47,841 bases of DNA from Candidatus Woesearchaeota archaeon (GTDB taxonomy: Archaea > Nanobdellota > Nanobdellia > Woesearchaeales > GW2011-AR9), in NCBI GenBank assembly GCA_016185725.1, contig JACPNA010000057.1, positions 1 through 47,841 on the forward strand, in the 5' to 3' direction. Of the stretch, positions 40,238-47,733 are shown piece by piece. Numbering within the stretch: position 1 is the first letter of the stretch; every line of letters starts with the position of its first letter. The notes beneath the pieces were generated by a model, which was not told the origin of the DNA, did no database searches, and saw only the letters and a program-made list of their open reading frames with translations. The translations under genes and the position numbers were made by a program.

Positions 40238-40420
40238 ATGAGAAGTTCAACCCCTAAAAGCAAATTCATTAAAGTTCGCTGTTCTAAATGTAAAAACGAA
40301 CAACTGATTTTTGGCAACACCAGTACCGTTGTAACCTGCCTAGTTTGTAACAAAGAAGTAGCTTATCCTACTGGCGGAAAGTCTCGCATCTCTGCAAGAG
40401 TTCTAGAAATTTTAGAATAA
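40238..40420 (+). CDS. rps27e: Ribosomal protein S27e
   Basis: The 60-residue protein has the zinc ribbon FIKVRCSKCKNEQLIFGNTS and VVTCLVCNKEVAYPTGGK. This is the archaeal S27e of the small subunit. In other archaea it is followed at once by aIF2alpha; here a 347-base gap holding element F intervenes. Confidence 0.95.
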   Translation: MRSSTPKSKFIKVRCSKCKNEQLIFGNTSTVVTCLVCNKEVAYPTGGKSRISARVLEILE

Positions 40421-40490
40421 ATATCTCTCATTTTCTTTCTTATAGTCAACGACACAATTAAATAATAATATTATCTGTCGTTTCCTGTTT

Positions 40491-40721
40491 AGTAACTGAT
40501 ACTATTTTTGTACATGGCGCCTGCTGAACCCCTCGAGTTAAGCCCGCAGGCGAAACTTGACGGATGAAAGCAGGAGTAGAGCGCTGTGTAGGATAAAAGA
40601 ACAGCAACGTGCTCAGACAACGCCAATGCACTATTCGGCTTAGCTTCCCCACACGTGACGCCACGAGTTAAGCCCGCAGGCAAAACTCGTGGTAGTTCAC
40701 GTCTTACTTATATCAGTTACT
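40491..40721 (+). repeat. Structured element F with terminal inverted repeats (231 bp)
   Basis: The element is bounded by AGTAACTGATA (40491-40501) and its exact inverse TATCAGTTACT (40711-40721). Inside are two long hairpins. The right one has CCACGAGTT/AACTCGTGG enclosing GCCCGCAGGC with ACGTGA/TCACGT outside it. The left one has CGAGTT/AACTTG with a wobble around GCCCGCAGGC, with TACA and GCGC pairing outside. The 5'/3' arms differ from copies A-E but the GCCCGCAGGC loop is shared. Reading frames over it look like artefacts of the palindromes. It lies between rps27e and the aIF2alpha gene. Confidence 0.7.
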
Positions 40722-40735
40722 ATTAACAACAAACA

Positions 40736-40767
40736 TTTATAAATATCCTCTCTAAAAAGTATTTAAA
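40736..40767 (+). promoter_or_regulatory. TATA box before the aIF2alpha gene
   Basis: TTTATAAATA at 40736-40745 lies 32 bases before the ATG at 40768. It gives the aIF2alpha-Nop10 pair its own promoter beyond element F. Confidence 0.5.
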
Positions 40768-41547
40768 ATGTTTTACAAACGCCACGGATTGCCTGAAGTC
40801 GATGAAATTGTACTCTGTAAAGTAACCAAACTCTACCCTAACTCTGTTTTCGTTGATCTTCTAGAATACGGCGAATCTGGAATAGTTCACATTTCTGAAG
40901 TATCGCCAGGAAGAATTCGTAACCTGCGTGATTTTGTCAGTATTGATCGCCAAATAGTCTGTAAAGTTCTTCGTGTGGATCTCCAAAATCATCACATTGA
41001 TTTATCTTTAAGAAGAGTAAACACAACACAGCGCCAGCAAAAACTAGAAGAAATCAAACAAGAATTAAAATCTGAACTTCTTATAAAAAACATCAGTAAA
41101 AAACTAAATAAGCCCGTAGAACAACTTTATCAAGAGATATCCAAAAAAGTTTTCAAAGAATATTCTCACCTTTACCTCTGCTTTCATGACGTTATTGATA
41201 ATCCCCATTTATTAGAAAAATTAGGTATAGAAAAAAACCTTGCTAAAGAGCTGGAAGAAGCCATTATTGAAAAGTTTAAACCTAAAAAAATCCTTCTTAA
41301 AGCCCTCATAACTTTACAGACTTATGACCAAAATGGTATTGATAAAATAAAATCTATCTTGCTTGCCATAGAAAAAGTATCCTCTTTCACTACTATCCTT
41401 TTCCTTGGCGGCGGTCGCTACCAGCTTTCTATTGAAGACACCGATTATAAAAAAGCAGAAAAAAAGCTTAAACAAGTTGAAGATTTACTGGAAAAATTCA
41501 ACGATAAATTATCTGTCTCCTCATTAGAACGAGAAAAAACGGAATAA
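40768..41547 (+). CDS. Translation initiation factor aIF2 alpha subunit
   Basis: The 259-residue protein has the S1 domain (EIVLCKVTKLYPNSVFVDLL and GESGIVHISEVSPGRIRNLR) followed by a helical and alpha-beta C-terminal part (IKSILLAIEKVSSFTTILF and GGGRYQLSIEDTDYKKAEKK) typical of aIF2alpha/eIF2alpha. It binds the gamma subunit and the initiator tRNA. It precedes the nop10 gene by 2 bases. The length is normal. Confidence 0.95.
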   Translation: MFYKRHGLPEVDEIVLCKVTKLYPNSVFVDLLEYGESGIVHISEVSPGRIRNLRDFVSIDRQIVCKVLRVDLQNHHIDLSLRRVNTTQRQQKLEEIKQELKSELLIKNISKKLNKPVEQLYQEISKKVFKEYSHLYLCFHDVIDNPHLLEKLGIEKNLAKELEEAIIEKFKPKKILLKALITLQTYDQNGIDKIKSILLAIEKVSSFTTILFLGGGRYQLSIEDTDYKKAEKKLKQVEDLLEKFNDKLSVSSLEREKTE

Positions 41548-41549
41548 AA

Positions 41550-41732
41550 ATGTCTTCAGCCCATATCTACAAATGCTCTTCTTGTCAACATTACACCCTG
41601 GAAAAAACCTGTTTCCAATGCCGTCTTGGAACAATTTTACCAAAACCACCCAAATATTCTCCCGAAGACAAATATGGATCTTACCGTAGAAATATTAAAA
41701 AATTGGAATTAAATCAAAAAGGATTATATTAA
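41550..41732 (+). CDS. nop10: Ribosome biogenesis protein Nop10
   Basis: The 60-residue protein matches the H/ACA snoRNP subunit Nop10: KCSSCQHYTLEKTCFQC supplies the zinc ribbon, followed by PKPPKYSPEDKYGSYRRNIK. It binds Cbf5 and helps make pseudouridine in rRNA. The stop codon TAA (41730-41732) is the first three bases of repeat copy E; without the repeat the frame would add one Ser and then stop. Completeness is thus only slightly changed. Confidence 0.93.
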   Translation: MSSAHIYKCSSCQHYTLEKTCFQCRLGTILPKPPKYSPEDKYGSYRRNIKKLELNQKGLY

Positions 41733-41956
41733 AATATGAGTTTTCCAATCTAGATGTGACTAGATGCGACTACGCCACCAGTTAAACTATACACCGGCGG
41801 AAAACTCATGACCAGAAAACCGCTCCGAGCGAAGCGAGCATGCATGAAATTTGAAAATTATCAAATTTCAACACTGAAAGCAAATAGTTTTTTGTTTTCA
41901 TGTGCCACTGTGTTGAGCCCGCAGGCAATCACTCTTGGTGGGCGGTTTTCTTTGAC
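41730..41956 (+). repeat. Two-stem palindromic element, copy E (227 bp)
   Basis: It has the same ends as copies A-D. First stem ATGAGTTTTCC/GGAAAACTCAT (11 bp), second AGAAAACCGC/GCGGTTTTCT. The interior shares with copy D the arms GAGCGAAGCGAGCATGCATG, GAAATTTGA/TCAAATTTC and GAAAGCAAA/TTTGTTTTC and a GCCCGCAGGC mini-hairpin; copy D's last two extra hairpins are absent. It starts inside the stop of nop10. Confidence 0.85.
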
Positions 41957-42023
41957 ATAATAAAAAAAATTACAGAAAATGTTTAATATTTTCTTGTTCC
42001 TAACTCAACACTGCGAATTTTCG

Positions 42024-42857
42024 TTATTTAATATCTAAATTTAACAAATCGCCATTAATCACCACTCCTCGTGTGATCCCTTCCAGTAATACTACCTCTT
42101 CTCCACTTTTATCTAAATCAATAGACCCTTTGAACGCCCCGATATTCAGAGCATCTTGCTTCAAAACATAGCTTAACCTTCCGCCTAATTCTAATTTGCC
42201 ATCGCCTTTTGAGAATATCACATCTCTTAATTCCACATTGGCAATGCCCAATTTTTGATAATTAATATTACTAAATGCAATTTTAATGTCTTTATCAGAA
42301 GCTAAAGCCACTCCATTAATCTCTATTTTCTTTGCCTTGCCATTGACAGAAAAACCATTATCTAATTTCATTTCACCGACAAAACCTTGAATATCAAAAC
42401 TAATTTCTCCCTTATTGCTTAACTGTAATTTATCATTATTGACATAAATATCATTATTCAAATCTTGGAATATTAAATTAACTTCTGATAATCTCACTTG
42501 TTTTCTAATTGTAGGAATTTCACTGAACGATAAACTCGTTTCCACCTCTTTTTTTCCTGCACCAAACGTATCTACACTAGAATAAGTTCCCGTACTTTTT
42601 GTATTTTGCTGTTCATCACTATTGCCCCAACTAAGAAAATTACTCTCTACACCATCATCACTATTCGAATCTAAACTATTGGCTTCGACATTATCTTTAA
42701 TCATTCCCTTTATATCCGTTACTGCCGCAGTCCCTAAACCAAAACCGCCTTTGTTATTCAATAACACAACCAAAAAAATTGCTCCTATAACTAACGTTAC
42801 TAACACAATATAAAATCTAAGATGACTTTTCGGCTTATATCCCTGTTGATCGTACAT
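42024..42857 (-). CDS. Single-pass membrane protein with beta-rich exterior domain
   Basis: The ATG at 42857 is preceded by AGAGAGGTGTGATT and gives 277 residues. It has a cytoplasmic Gln/Lys start (MYDQQGYKPKSHLR), one membrane segment (FYIVLVTLVIGAIFLVVLL), a Ser/Asp/Asn-rich spacer and a beta-strand repeat region with alternating polar pattern (ISFDIQGFVGEMKLDNGFSV). It may be a surface or envelope protein. No family was recognised. It diverges from the rpsO leader. Confidence 0.65.
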   Translation of the reverse strand: MYDQQGYKPKSHLRFYIVLVTLVIGAIFLVVLLNNKGGFGLGTAAVTDIKGMIKDNVEANSLDSNSDDGVESNFLSWGNSDEQQNTKSTGTYSSVDTFGAGKKEVETSLSFSEIPTIRKQVRLSEVNLIFQDLNNDIYVNNDKLQLSNKGEISFDIQGFVGEMKLDNGFSVNGKAKKIEINGVALASDKDIKIAFSNINYQKLGIANVELRDVIFSKGDGKLELGGRLSYVLKQDALNIGAFKGSIDLDKSGEEVVLLEGITRGVVINGDLLNLDIK

Positions 42858-42961
42858 AATCACACCTCTCTTTAAACATTAATTTCTTTTAATATTATTT
42901 ACTGTCTTAAATATTAGACGTTAATAAACTTTTTGGTTATTAAATCTCCTCTAAATCCCAA

Positions 42962-43092
42962 ACATTTATAAATAAAACTACAAAACAGAGCGTATTCGAG
43001 AGGCGGATTGGTCATAAGCTTATCCGTACTGGAGAAGACGCTAATGCTCATTCTCCCTCATAAAATAAACAAATTCGAGGTAAAAAAAAACA
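42962..43092 (+). promoter_or_regulatory. Structured 5' leader of rpsO
   Basis: TTTATAAATA (about 42964-42973) should start transcription near 42995, leaving a leader of about 100 bases, unusually long for this genome. It holds two hairpins: CGGAT/ATCCG with an ATAAGCTTAT palindrome inside, and GGAGAA/TTCTCC, then a site (ATTCGAGGTAAAAAA) before the ATG. S15 proteins of bacteria control their own mRNA through such leaders; the same here is inference. Confidence 0.5.
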
Positions 43093-43545
43093 ATGGCAAG
43101 AATGCACTCCGGTGCTCATGGAAAAAGTGGCAGTAAAACGCCTGTTAAAAGAATTCCTTCCTGGGCCCCTTTTAAAGAAAAAGAAGTAGAAAAATTAATT
43201 GTTAAATACTCCAAAGCTGGTAAAAGTTCTAGCGAGATAGGTATGATTTTGCGTGACAGCTATGGCATTCATAGTATCAAAGCATTAACCGGCAAAAAAT
43301 TATCAGCAATTTTAGAAGAAAATAAAGTTGGCAAAAAATTACCTGACGACTTGATTAGTTTAATCAAAAAAATGATTTTTATTAAACAGCATCTGGAAAA
43401 AAATAATCTAGATGAAACTGCTAACCGCGGTTTAATCTTAACACAATCAAAAATTTTTCGTTTGGTTAATTATTACAAGAAGAAAAAGAAACTTCCTGCA
43501 GATTGGGAATTAGATACAGACAGATTAAAGATTTATATCGAATAA
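43093..43545 (+). CDS. rpsO: Ribosomal protein S15 (archaeal S15/S13e type)
   Basis: The 150-residue protein begins MARMHSGAHGKSGSKTPVKR with the N-terminal extension of archaeal/eukaryal S15, then PSWAPFKEKEVEKLIVKYSK and the S15 core (LISLIKKMIFIKQHLEKNNL, ILTQSKIFRLVNYYKKKKKL). It binds 16S rRNA at the central domain. A long structured leader precedes it. T-rich DNA follows the stop. Confidence 0.95.
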   Translation: MARMHSGAHGKSGSKTPVKRIPSWAPFKEKEVEKLIVKYSKAGKSSSEIGMILRDSYGIHSIKALTGKKLSAILEENKVGKKLPDDLISLIKKMIFIKQHLEKNNLDETANRGLILTQSKIFRLVNYYKKKKKLPADWELDTDRLKIYIE

Positions 43546-43635
43546 ATCTTTGCTTTTTCATTTTAATATTTTTCATTATTTTAACATATACTTTATATTG
43601 TTTATTTAAATATTTAAAAACACCTTCATTTCCTA

Positions 43636-43766
43636 TGCAAAACCTTTAAATATAAGTGACCGCTCGAATAGTTATGTTGGTATCAATAGACAATTAAATT
43701 AATGTTTAATTATAACTATTGGAACTGATTTTTAGGGGTGTGTGGTGAACCATTGGGGGTGTCAAA
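43636..43766 (+). promoter_or_regulatory. Structured leader with nested inverted repeats before a winged-helix gene
   Basis: TTTAAATATAA (43644-43654) is the probable TATA box. The region then carries AATAGTTAT (43667-43675) and its exact inverse ATAACTATT (43712-43720), enclosing AATTAAA/TTTAATT (43692-43698 and 43705-43711). It could be a regulator operator or an RNA hairpin. GGGGGTG lies just before the TTG start at 43767. Confidence 0.45.
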
Positions 43767-44039
43767 TTGAATAAAAAAAAGGTTATTTTTGACGTGTTTT
43801 TCAGAGAAAAACCAGCGATGATGCTAGTAGAGTTAAAAAATGCCGACTCTGCCGTATACGCATCTGTATTAGCCAAACAAATTGACTGCACATACTCTCA
43901 CGTTGTGAAGATATTGCAGGAAATGCAGAAAGCGGACTTGATCAATTTCAAAAAAGAAGGCCGTTTAAAATTACTTGAGCTGACCAAGAAAGGAAAAGAT
44001 ATAGCTTCTAACATTGAAAGTATACGAACTATGTTATAA
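43767..44039 (+). CDS. Small winged-helix regulator with TTG start
   Basis: The 90-residue protein has the winged-helix pattern: VFFREKPAMMLVELKNADSA, SVLAKQIDCTYSHVVKILQE and MQKADLINFKKEGRLKLLEL. It is similar to MarR-like or other small archaeal DNA-binding proteins. The start is TTG with site GGGGGTG at the right spacing; no ATG lies near. A hairpin leader precedes it and a hairpin plus T run follows, so it is a one-gene unit. Autoregulation through the leader is plausible. Confidence 0.7.
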   Translation: MNKKKVIFDVFFREKPAMMLVELKNADSAVYASVLAKQIDCTYSHVVKILQEMQKADLINFKKEGRLKLLELTKKGKDIASNIESIRTML

Positions 44040-44071
44040 ACTCCTCTTTGGAGTTATTTTTTTAATTTTTT
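44038..44071 (+). terminator. Hairpin and T-run terminator
   Basis: AACTCC (44039-44044) and GGAGTT (44050-44055) form a perfect 6-bp hairpin with a TCTTT loop, followed by long T runs. It begins on the stop codon of the winged-helix gene. Confidence 0.6.
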
Positions 44072-44152
44072 TAATTGTTTAGTCTACTTTACTGTATACT
44101 TATAAAAAAATTATTATTCTTATTTATAAAAAGCCATATAACTTGTTAAAAC

Positions 44153-44301
44153 TAAAATATGCTTTTTCCACCAGTGTGTTTCACTGGTGGTACACATCCA
44201 CTAACACTTAAAGTGGAAAAAGCATGGTCAGAAAACCGACCAGAACCCGCAGGCGAGCATGCCACCAGTCTATTGACTGGTGGTGGTCGGTTTTCTTTGA
44301 C
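44153..44301 (+). repeat. Two-stem palindromic element, copy C (149 bp)
   Basis: Nearly identical to copies A and B (4 differences from each) with both stems intact, including GGTCGGTTTTCT on the right. Its CCACCAGTC/GACTGGTGG and mini-hairpin loops match those copies; the mini-hairpin reads ACCCGCAGGC. No gene fragment was recognised at its edges and no target duplication was seen. Confidence 0.88.
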
Positions 44302-44585
44302 ATTATTGAAATTTTATGGAAAGAATTCTGTTTTGAAAGAGATATAAACTGGTAGTTATAATCTATTAGTTAATTTTTTAATAATGTTTATATTCAGCAG
44401 ATTTAACTGCTTATTATTTTTATTGATATTAGTTTCTCGTTTCGAAATGACTGACCAGAATTTACTTTAGAAAATTCTGGCTGGAAGGAACACTCCTGAA
44501 ACGGCAAGAAAACTTATAGTTTTCGAAGAGTAAAAAAGAACTTGGAGGTGGTGGGAAAATCCAGTTTTCGTAATAAGATAGGCAC
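44302..44585. ncRNA. Hairpin-rich spacer, possible RNA
   Basis: No gene was found here. From 44438 to 44503 an outer CGTTTC/GAAACG encloses CCAGAATTT/AAATTCTGG (44455-44463 with 44472-44480). Next is GAAAAC-TTATA-GTTTTC (44514-44530 region), followed by GGAGGTGGTGGG. Such tandem hairpins could be a structured RNA or another element type. No family was recognised and its strand is unclear. Confidence 0.25.
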
Positions 44586-45668
44586 TTAATAGTAATCGTC
44601 TCGGGGGTCAAATATCTTTTTCCAATGTTCCATATTTGGCTTCTCTTGATATTGAAATTGTTTTATGAATTTTTCTCCAAATTTCTCTATTGTTTTTTCA
44701 ATTTCTTTTAGAGGAGTCCAATCATCACCTGTATATTTTCTTAGTTTTCTAAAGAAATAGAAAGCAATTTCTGCCCCTTTTCTTACTTTGTCTAAATCTG
44801 ACAGAGCATTAATTTTTTTAGTCTGTTGCGAAGAAACTTTATGAAAAATCTCTATCAGCTCATCAATTTTATTAATCTCTATCTCTTTATAATCTAAATA
44901 AATTTTGTAAGCAATTAACTTGTCTCCAATTGAATCTTTTGTAATTGGATGATTTACAAAATTTATCTTCAGGTCTAAATTCTTATAAACTGCACAGATT
45001 TTTACTTTTTGATAAGGTATTTGTAAATCTGGCCAGATTTCTTTTGGGTTTAAGTCATGATAGTCTCGAATTAACAGAATTGCTCCTTCTCCGAATTCCC
45101 CACTAGCATCATAAGGACCATGAAGATAAAATCCGCCAGTCATAAAAATATCATAATACAAGGTATAGCAAAGATTATTAGTCATTACTGTAAAAAAAGC
45201 TATTTTCTTTTTATCTTCATGCGAAAGGGGCTTATTCCAATTAGTCTCTTTTAGGAATTTGGAAACTTCTTTTTCATCAAGAATGAGGTTTTTCCCATCT
45301 AAGCAGAAGATATCATTTTTTACCTTGTGCTTAAGAAGTTCAAACAAAAATAAAGTGTATTTTATCCTATCTTCTACGCTTATATCGGCAATTCCGAGTT
45401 TCTTCGCAACCTTTAATCCGATTATAGCATTATGTTCTAAAAAAATTCGAATTATATCTGCTTGAGGCATTAAGTCTGCTATTTCTTTTATGCTCAATTT
45501 TTCTTTTAGTTTGTTCAGGCGATAGTACATATCTAATGCCTCATCAACATCAAAGTAAGCATCAATCTGTCCGCCATTTAAAGGCCAGAAAGTTTTAGGA
45601 TTAAGTCCGCTAAAACTTTCTTCGATTGCTTGGATAAATCTGTCTAGTTGTTTGCTGTCTTCTTCCAT
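44586..45668 (-). CDS. Unknown protein, 360 residues
   Basis: The protein starts MEEDSKQLDRFIQAIEESFS and is mostly helical, with a distinctive segment GGFYLHGPYDASGEFGEGAI followed by LLIRDYHDLNPKEIWPDLQI in its middle. The N-terminal part (GGQIDAYFDVDEALDMYYRL, IKEIADLMPQADIIRIFLEH) looks like a helical bundle. No membrane segment, signal peptide or named domain was found. The frame is long and well formed with codon use like its neighbours, so it is a real gene. It diverges from the XPD gene. Confidence 0.75.
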   Translation of the reverse strand: MEEDSKQLDRFIQAIEESFSGLNPKTFWPLNGGQIDAYFDVDEALDMYYRLNKLKEKLSIKEIADLMPQADIIRIFLEHNAIIGLKVAKKLGIADISVEDRIKYTLFLFELLKHKVKNDIFCLDGKNLILDEKEVSKFLKETNWNKPLSHEDKKKIAFFTVMTNNLCYTLYYDIFMTGGFYLHGPYDASGEFGEGAILLIRDYHDLNPKEIWPDLQIPYQKVKICAVYKNLDLKINFVNHPITKDSIGDKLIAYKIYLDYKEIEINKIDELIEIFHKVSSQQTKKINALSDLDKVRKGAEIAFYFFRKLRKYTGDDWTPLKEIEKTIEKFGEKFIKQFQYQEKPNMEHWKKIFDPRDDYY

Positions 45669-45816
45669 AGTAGAAAGATGATTGGAGTTTTTATTAAGTT
45701 ATCGTTTAAGTGCCTTCTCCACCTTAGGGGAGGGTGACCGGGGGATTTTCCAAATTCTTTTTTATTGAAACTAATATCATATAACCTTTTAAGTCCTTAC
45801 GGTTTTTCCATATAAA

Positions 45817-47733
45817 ATGGCCCCTAAAACCTCGGAAAACATTCAGAAATTCTTTCCTCACACAGTCATTCGTCCTTCCCAATTAAATCTGATGAATGAT
45901 ATAGAAAATTCCGTATTAAACCAAAAAATTATTATAGCCCATGCTCCTACTGGTTTAGGTAAAACCGCTTCTGCTCTCGCTGCCGCCTTGCCCACAGCTG
46001 TAGAAAAAAAGAAAATTATTTTTTTTCTGACCAATCGTCATACACAGCATCATATTGCAATCGAAACCCTTAAAGCGATATCTCAAAAAATAGATCAGAA
46101 CATCATCGTTTCCGATTTAATTGGCAAACGTTGGATGTGTTCTCAGGAAGTAGCTTCTTTATTTGGCAATGAATTCAATGAATATTGTAAAAGTATCGTA
46201 GAAAAAGGTGAATGCGAATTTTACAATAAAGTACGGGACAAAAAATCTCTTACCATTGAAGCCAAGAAGCTTCTCTCTGATATAAAAAAAAGCACACCTA
46301 AACATAATGAAGAATTAATTTCCATCTGCAAACAAGAAGGCATGTGCAGTTATGAATTCTCTCTCGCGTTGGCTAAAGATGCCCAAGTCCTCATTGGTGA
46401 TTATTATTATCTGTTCCACCCCTTCATTCAGAATACAATCCTGGCAAAATTAGAAAAAGAAATAGAAGATATTATTGTTATTGTAGATGAAGGCCATAAT
46501 CTTCCCTCCAGAATTACTGAAATGCTCAGCAGCTCCTTAACGAGCTTTATGATTAAAAATTCTATAATTGAAGCAAAAAAATTCCATTATAATGGTTTAA
46601 TTCTCTGGCTGCAAAATCTAATGACAATCCTAACTACCCTTAGCAATTTCACTTCTCCAGAATATGATAAAGAAAAAAAAATAACCAAATCTGATTTTTT
46701 TGACCTGGTAAATAAAATAATAGATTATGATAATTTAATCAACGAATTAGAAATGGCCGCCGATGAAATTCGTAAAAAACAGCGTCATAGTTATCTTAGC
46801 GGTATTGCTTCTTTTCTAGCATTATGGAACGGCTCAGATGATGGCTATCTCCGTTATATCAGCGAGAAAAATAGTAAATACAGTCCGCAGATAGCGTTGC
46901 ATTATACCTGTTTAGATCCTAGTCTCATAACAAAAGACATTTTCCAACGCGTTCATGCTGGTGTTATTATGAGCGGAACGTTAAAACCAACCTTTATGTA
47001 TAAAGATCTTCTCGGCATAACGAACGGAATTGAAAAAGAATATTCTTCTCCCTTCCCCTTAGAAAACAAATTATCTCTTATTATTCCCGAAACCAGCACA
47101 AAATACAACTTGCGTGGTCAATCTATGTATCAGACCATCGCTGAAAAATGTTCTCAAATTTCACAATTAATTCCCGGAAATATCGCCTTGTTTTTTCCTT
47201 CTTACGATTTAAGAGATAATATTTCTGCATTCATAAAATCCCCCAAAAAACTATTCTGGGAGAAGCCTGACCTATCCAAAGAAGAAAAAGAAGATTTATT
47301 GAACCAATTTAAAGCCTCCAAAACCGCTGGGGCTTTGCTGTTAGGTGTTGCCGGCGCCAATTTTGCAGAAGGTATCGATCTTCCTGGCGACCTCTTAAAC
47401 GGTGTCATTATTGTTGGCTTACCTTTAGCTAAACCCGATTTGATAACGAAAGAAATAATTAATTATTATCAATCAAAATTTCAAAAGGGCTGGGAATACG
47501 GCTATATCTATCCCGCCATGAACAAATGCTTTCAATCTGCCGGTAGATGCATCCGCTCAGAAAAAGATTACGGCGCAGTTATTTATTTAGACGAACGCTT
47601 CACGTGGACTGCCTATTATTCCTGCTTTGATCATGAAGGGCTGATTATATCGAAAGAATATCAAAAATTACTCCTTAAATTCTTTGAGAAATCCGCTCAT
47701 AGCCAATACGCTTTATTTGAGCAAAGATATTGA
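45817..47733 (+). CDS. XPD/Rad3-type superfamily 2 helicase with Fe-S cysteines
   Basis: The 638-residue protein has Walker A HAPTGLGKTASA (42-53), Walker B VIVDEGHN (DEGH at 224-227, a variant of DEAH), and the C-terminal motif VI QSAGRCIRSEKDYGAVIYLD. Between motifs I and II are cysteines (Cys108, 124, 133, 171 and 177) that could bind the [4Fe-4S] cluster of XPD, FancJ and DinG. These enzymes unwind DNA 5'-3', in repair or G-quadruplex handling. The last about 30 residues come from DNA that also encodes, in another frame, the tail of a different protein; the C-terminus may be rewritten. ATG with no ribosome site. Confidence 0.88.
   Translation: MAPKTSENIQKFFPHTVIRPSQLNLMNDIENSVLNQKIIIAHAPTGLGKTASALAAALPTAVEKKKIIFFLTNRHTQHHIAIETLKAISQKIDQNIIVSDLIGKRWMCSQEVASLFGNEFNEYCKSIVEKGECEFYNKVRDKKSLTIEAKKLLSDIKKSTPKHNEELISICKQEGMCSYEFSLALAKDAQVLIGDYYYLFHPFIQNTILAKLEKEIEDIIVIVDEGHNLPSRITEMLSSSLTSFMIKNSIIEAKKFHYNGLILWLQNLMTILTTLSNFTSPEYDKEKKITKSDFFDLVNKIIDYDNLINELEMAADEIRKKQRHSYLSGIASFLALWNGSDDGYLRYISEKNSKYSPQIALHYTCLDPSLITKDIFQRVHAGVIMSGTLKPTFMYKDLLGITNGIEKEYSSPFPLENKLSLIIPETSTKYNLRGQSMYQTIAEKCSQISQLIPGNIALFFPSYDLRDNISAFIKSPKKLFWEKPDLSKEEKEDLLNQFKASKTAGALLLGVAGANFAEGIDLPGDLLNGVIIVGLPLAKPDLITKEIINYYQSKFQKGWEYGYIYPAMNKCFQSAGRCIRSEKDYGAVIYLDERFTWTAYYSCFDHEGLIISKEYQKLLLKFFEKSAHSQYALFEQRY

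Noticed and set aside
40489-40683. Minus-strand frames of 64-68 codons across element F
   Set aside because: Sequence is the translation of repeated hairpin arms (GLTRG, GLNSRG) and has no ribosome site.
22845-44301. CRISPR array
   Set aside because: The repeats are long, palindromic, few, unevenly scattered over 21 kb and lack regular spacers; no cas genes are present.
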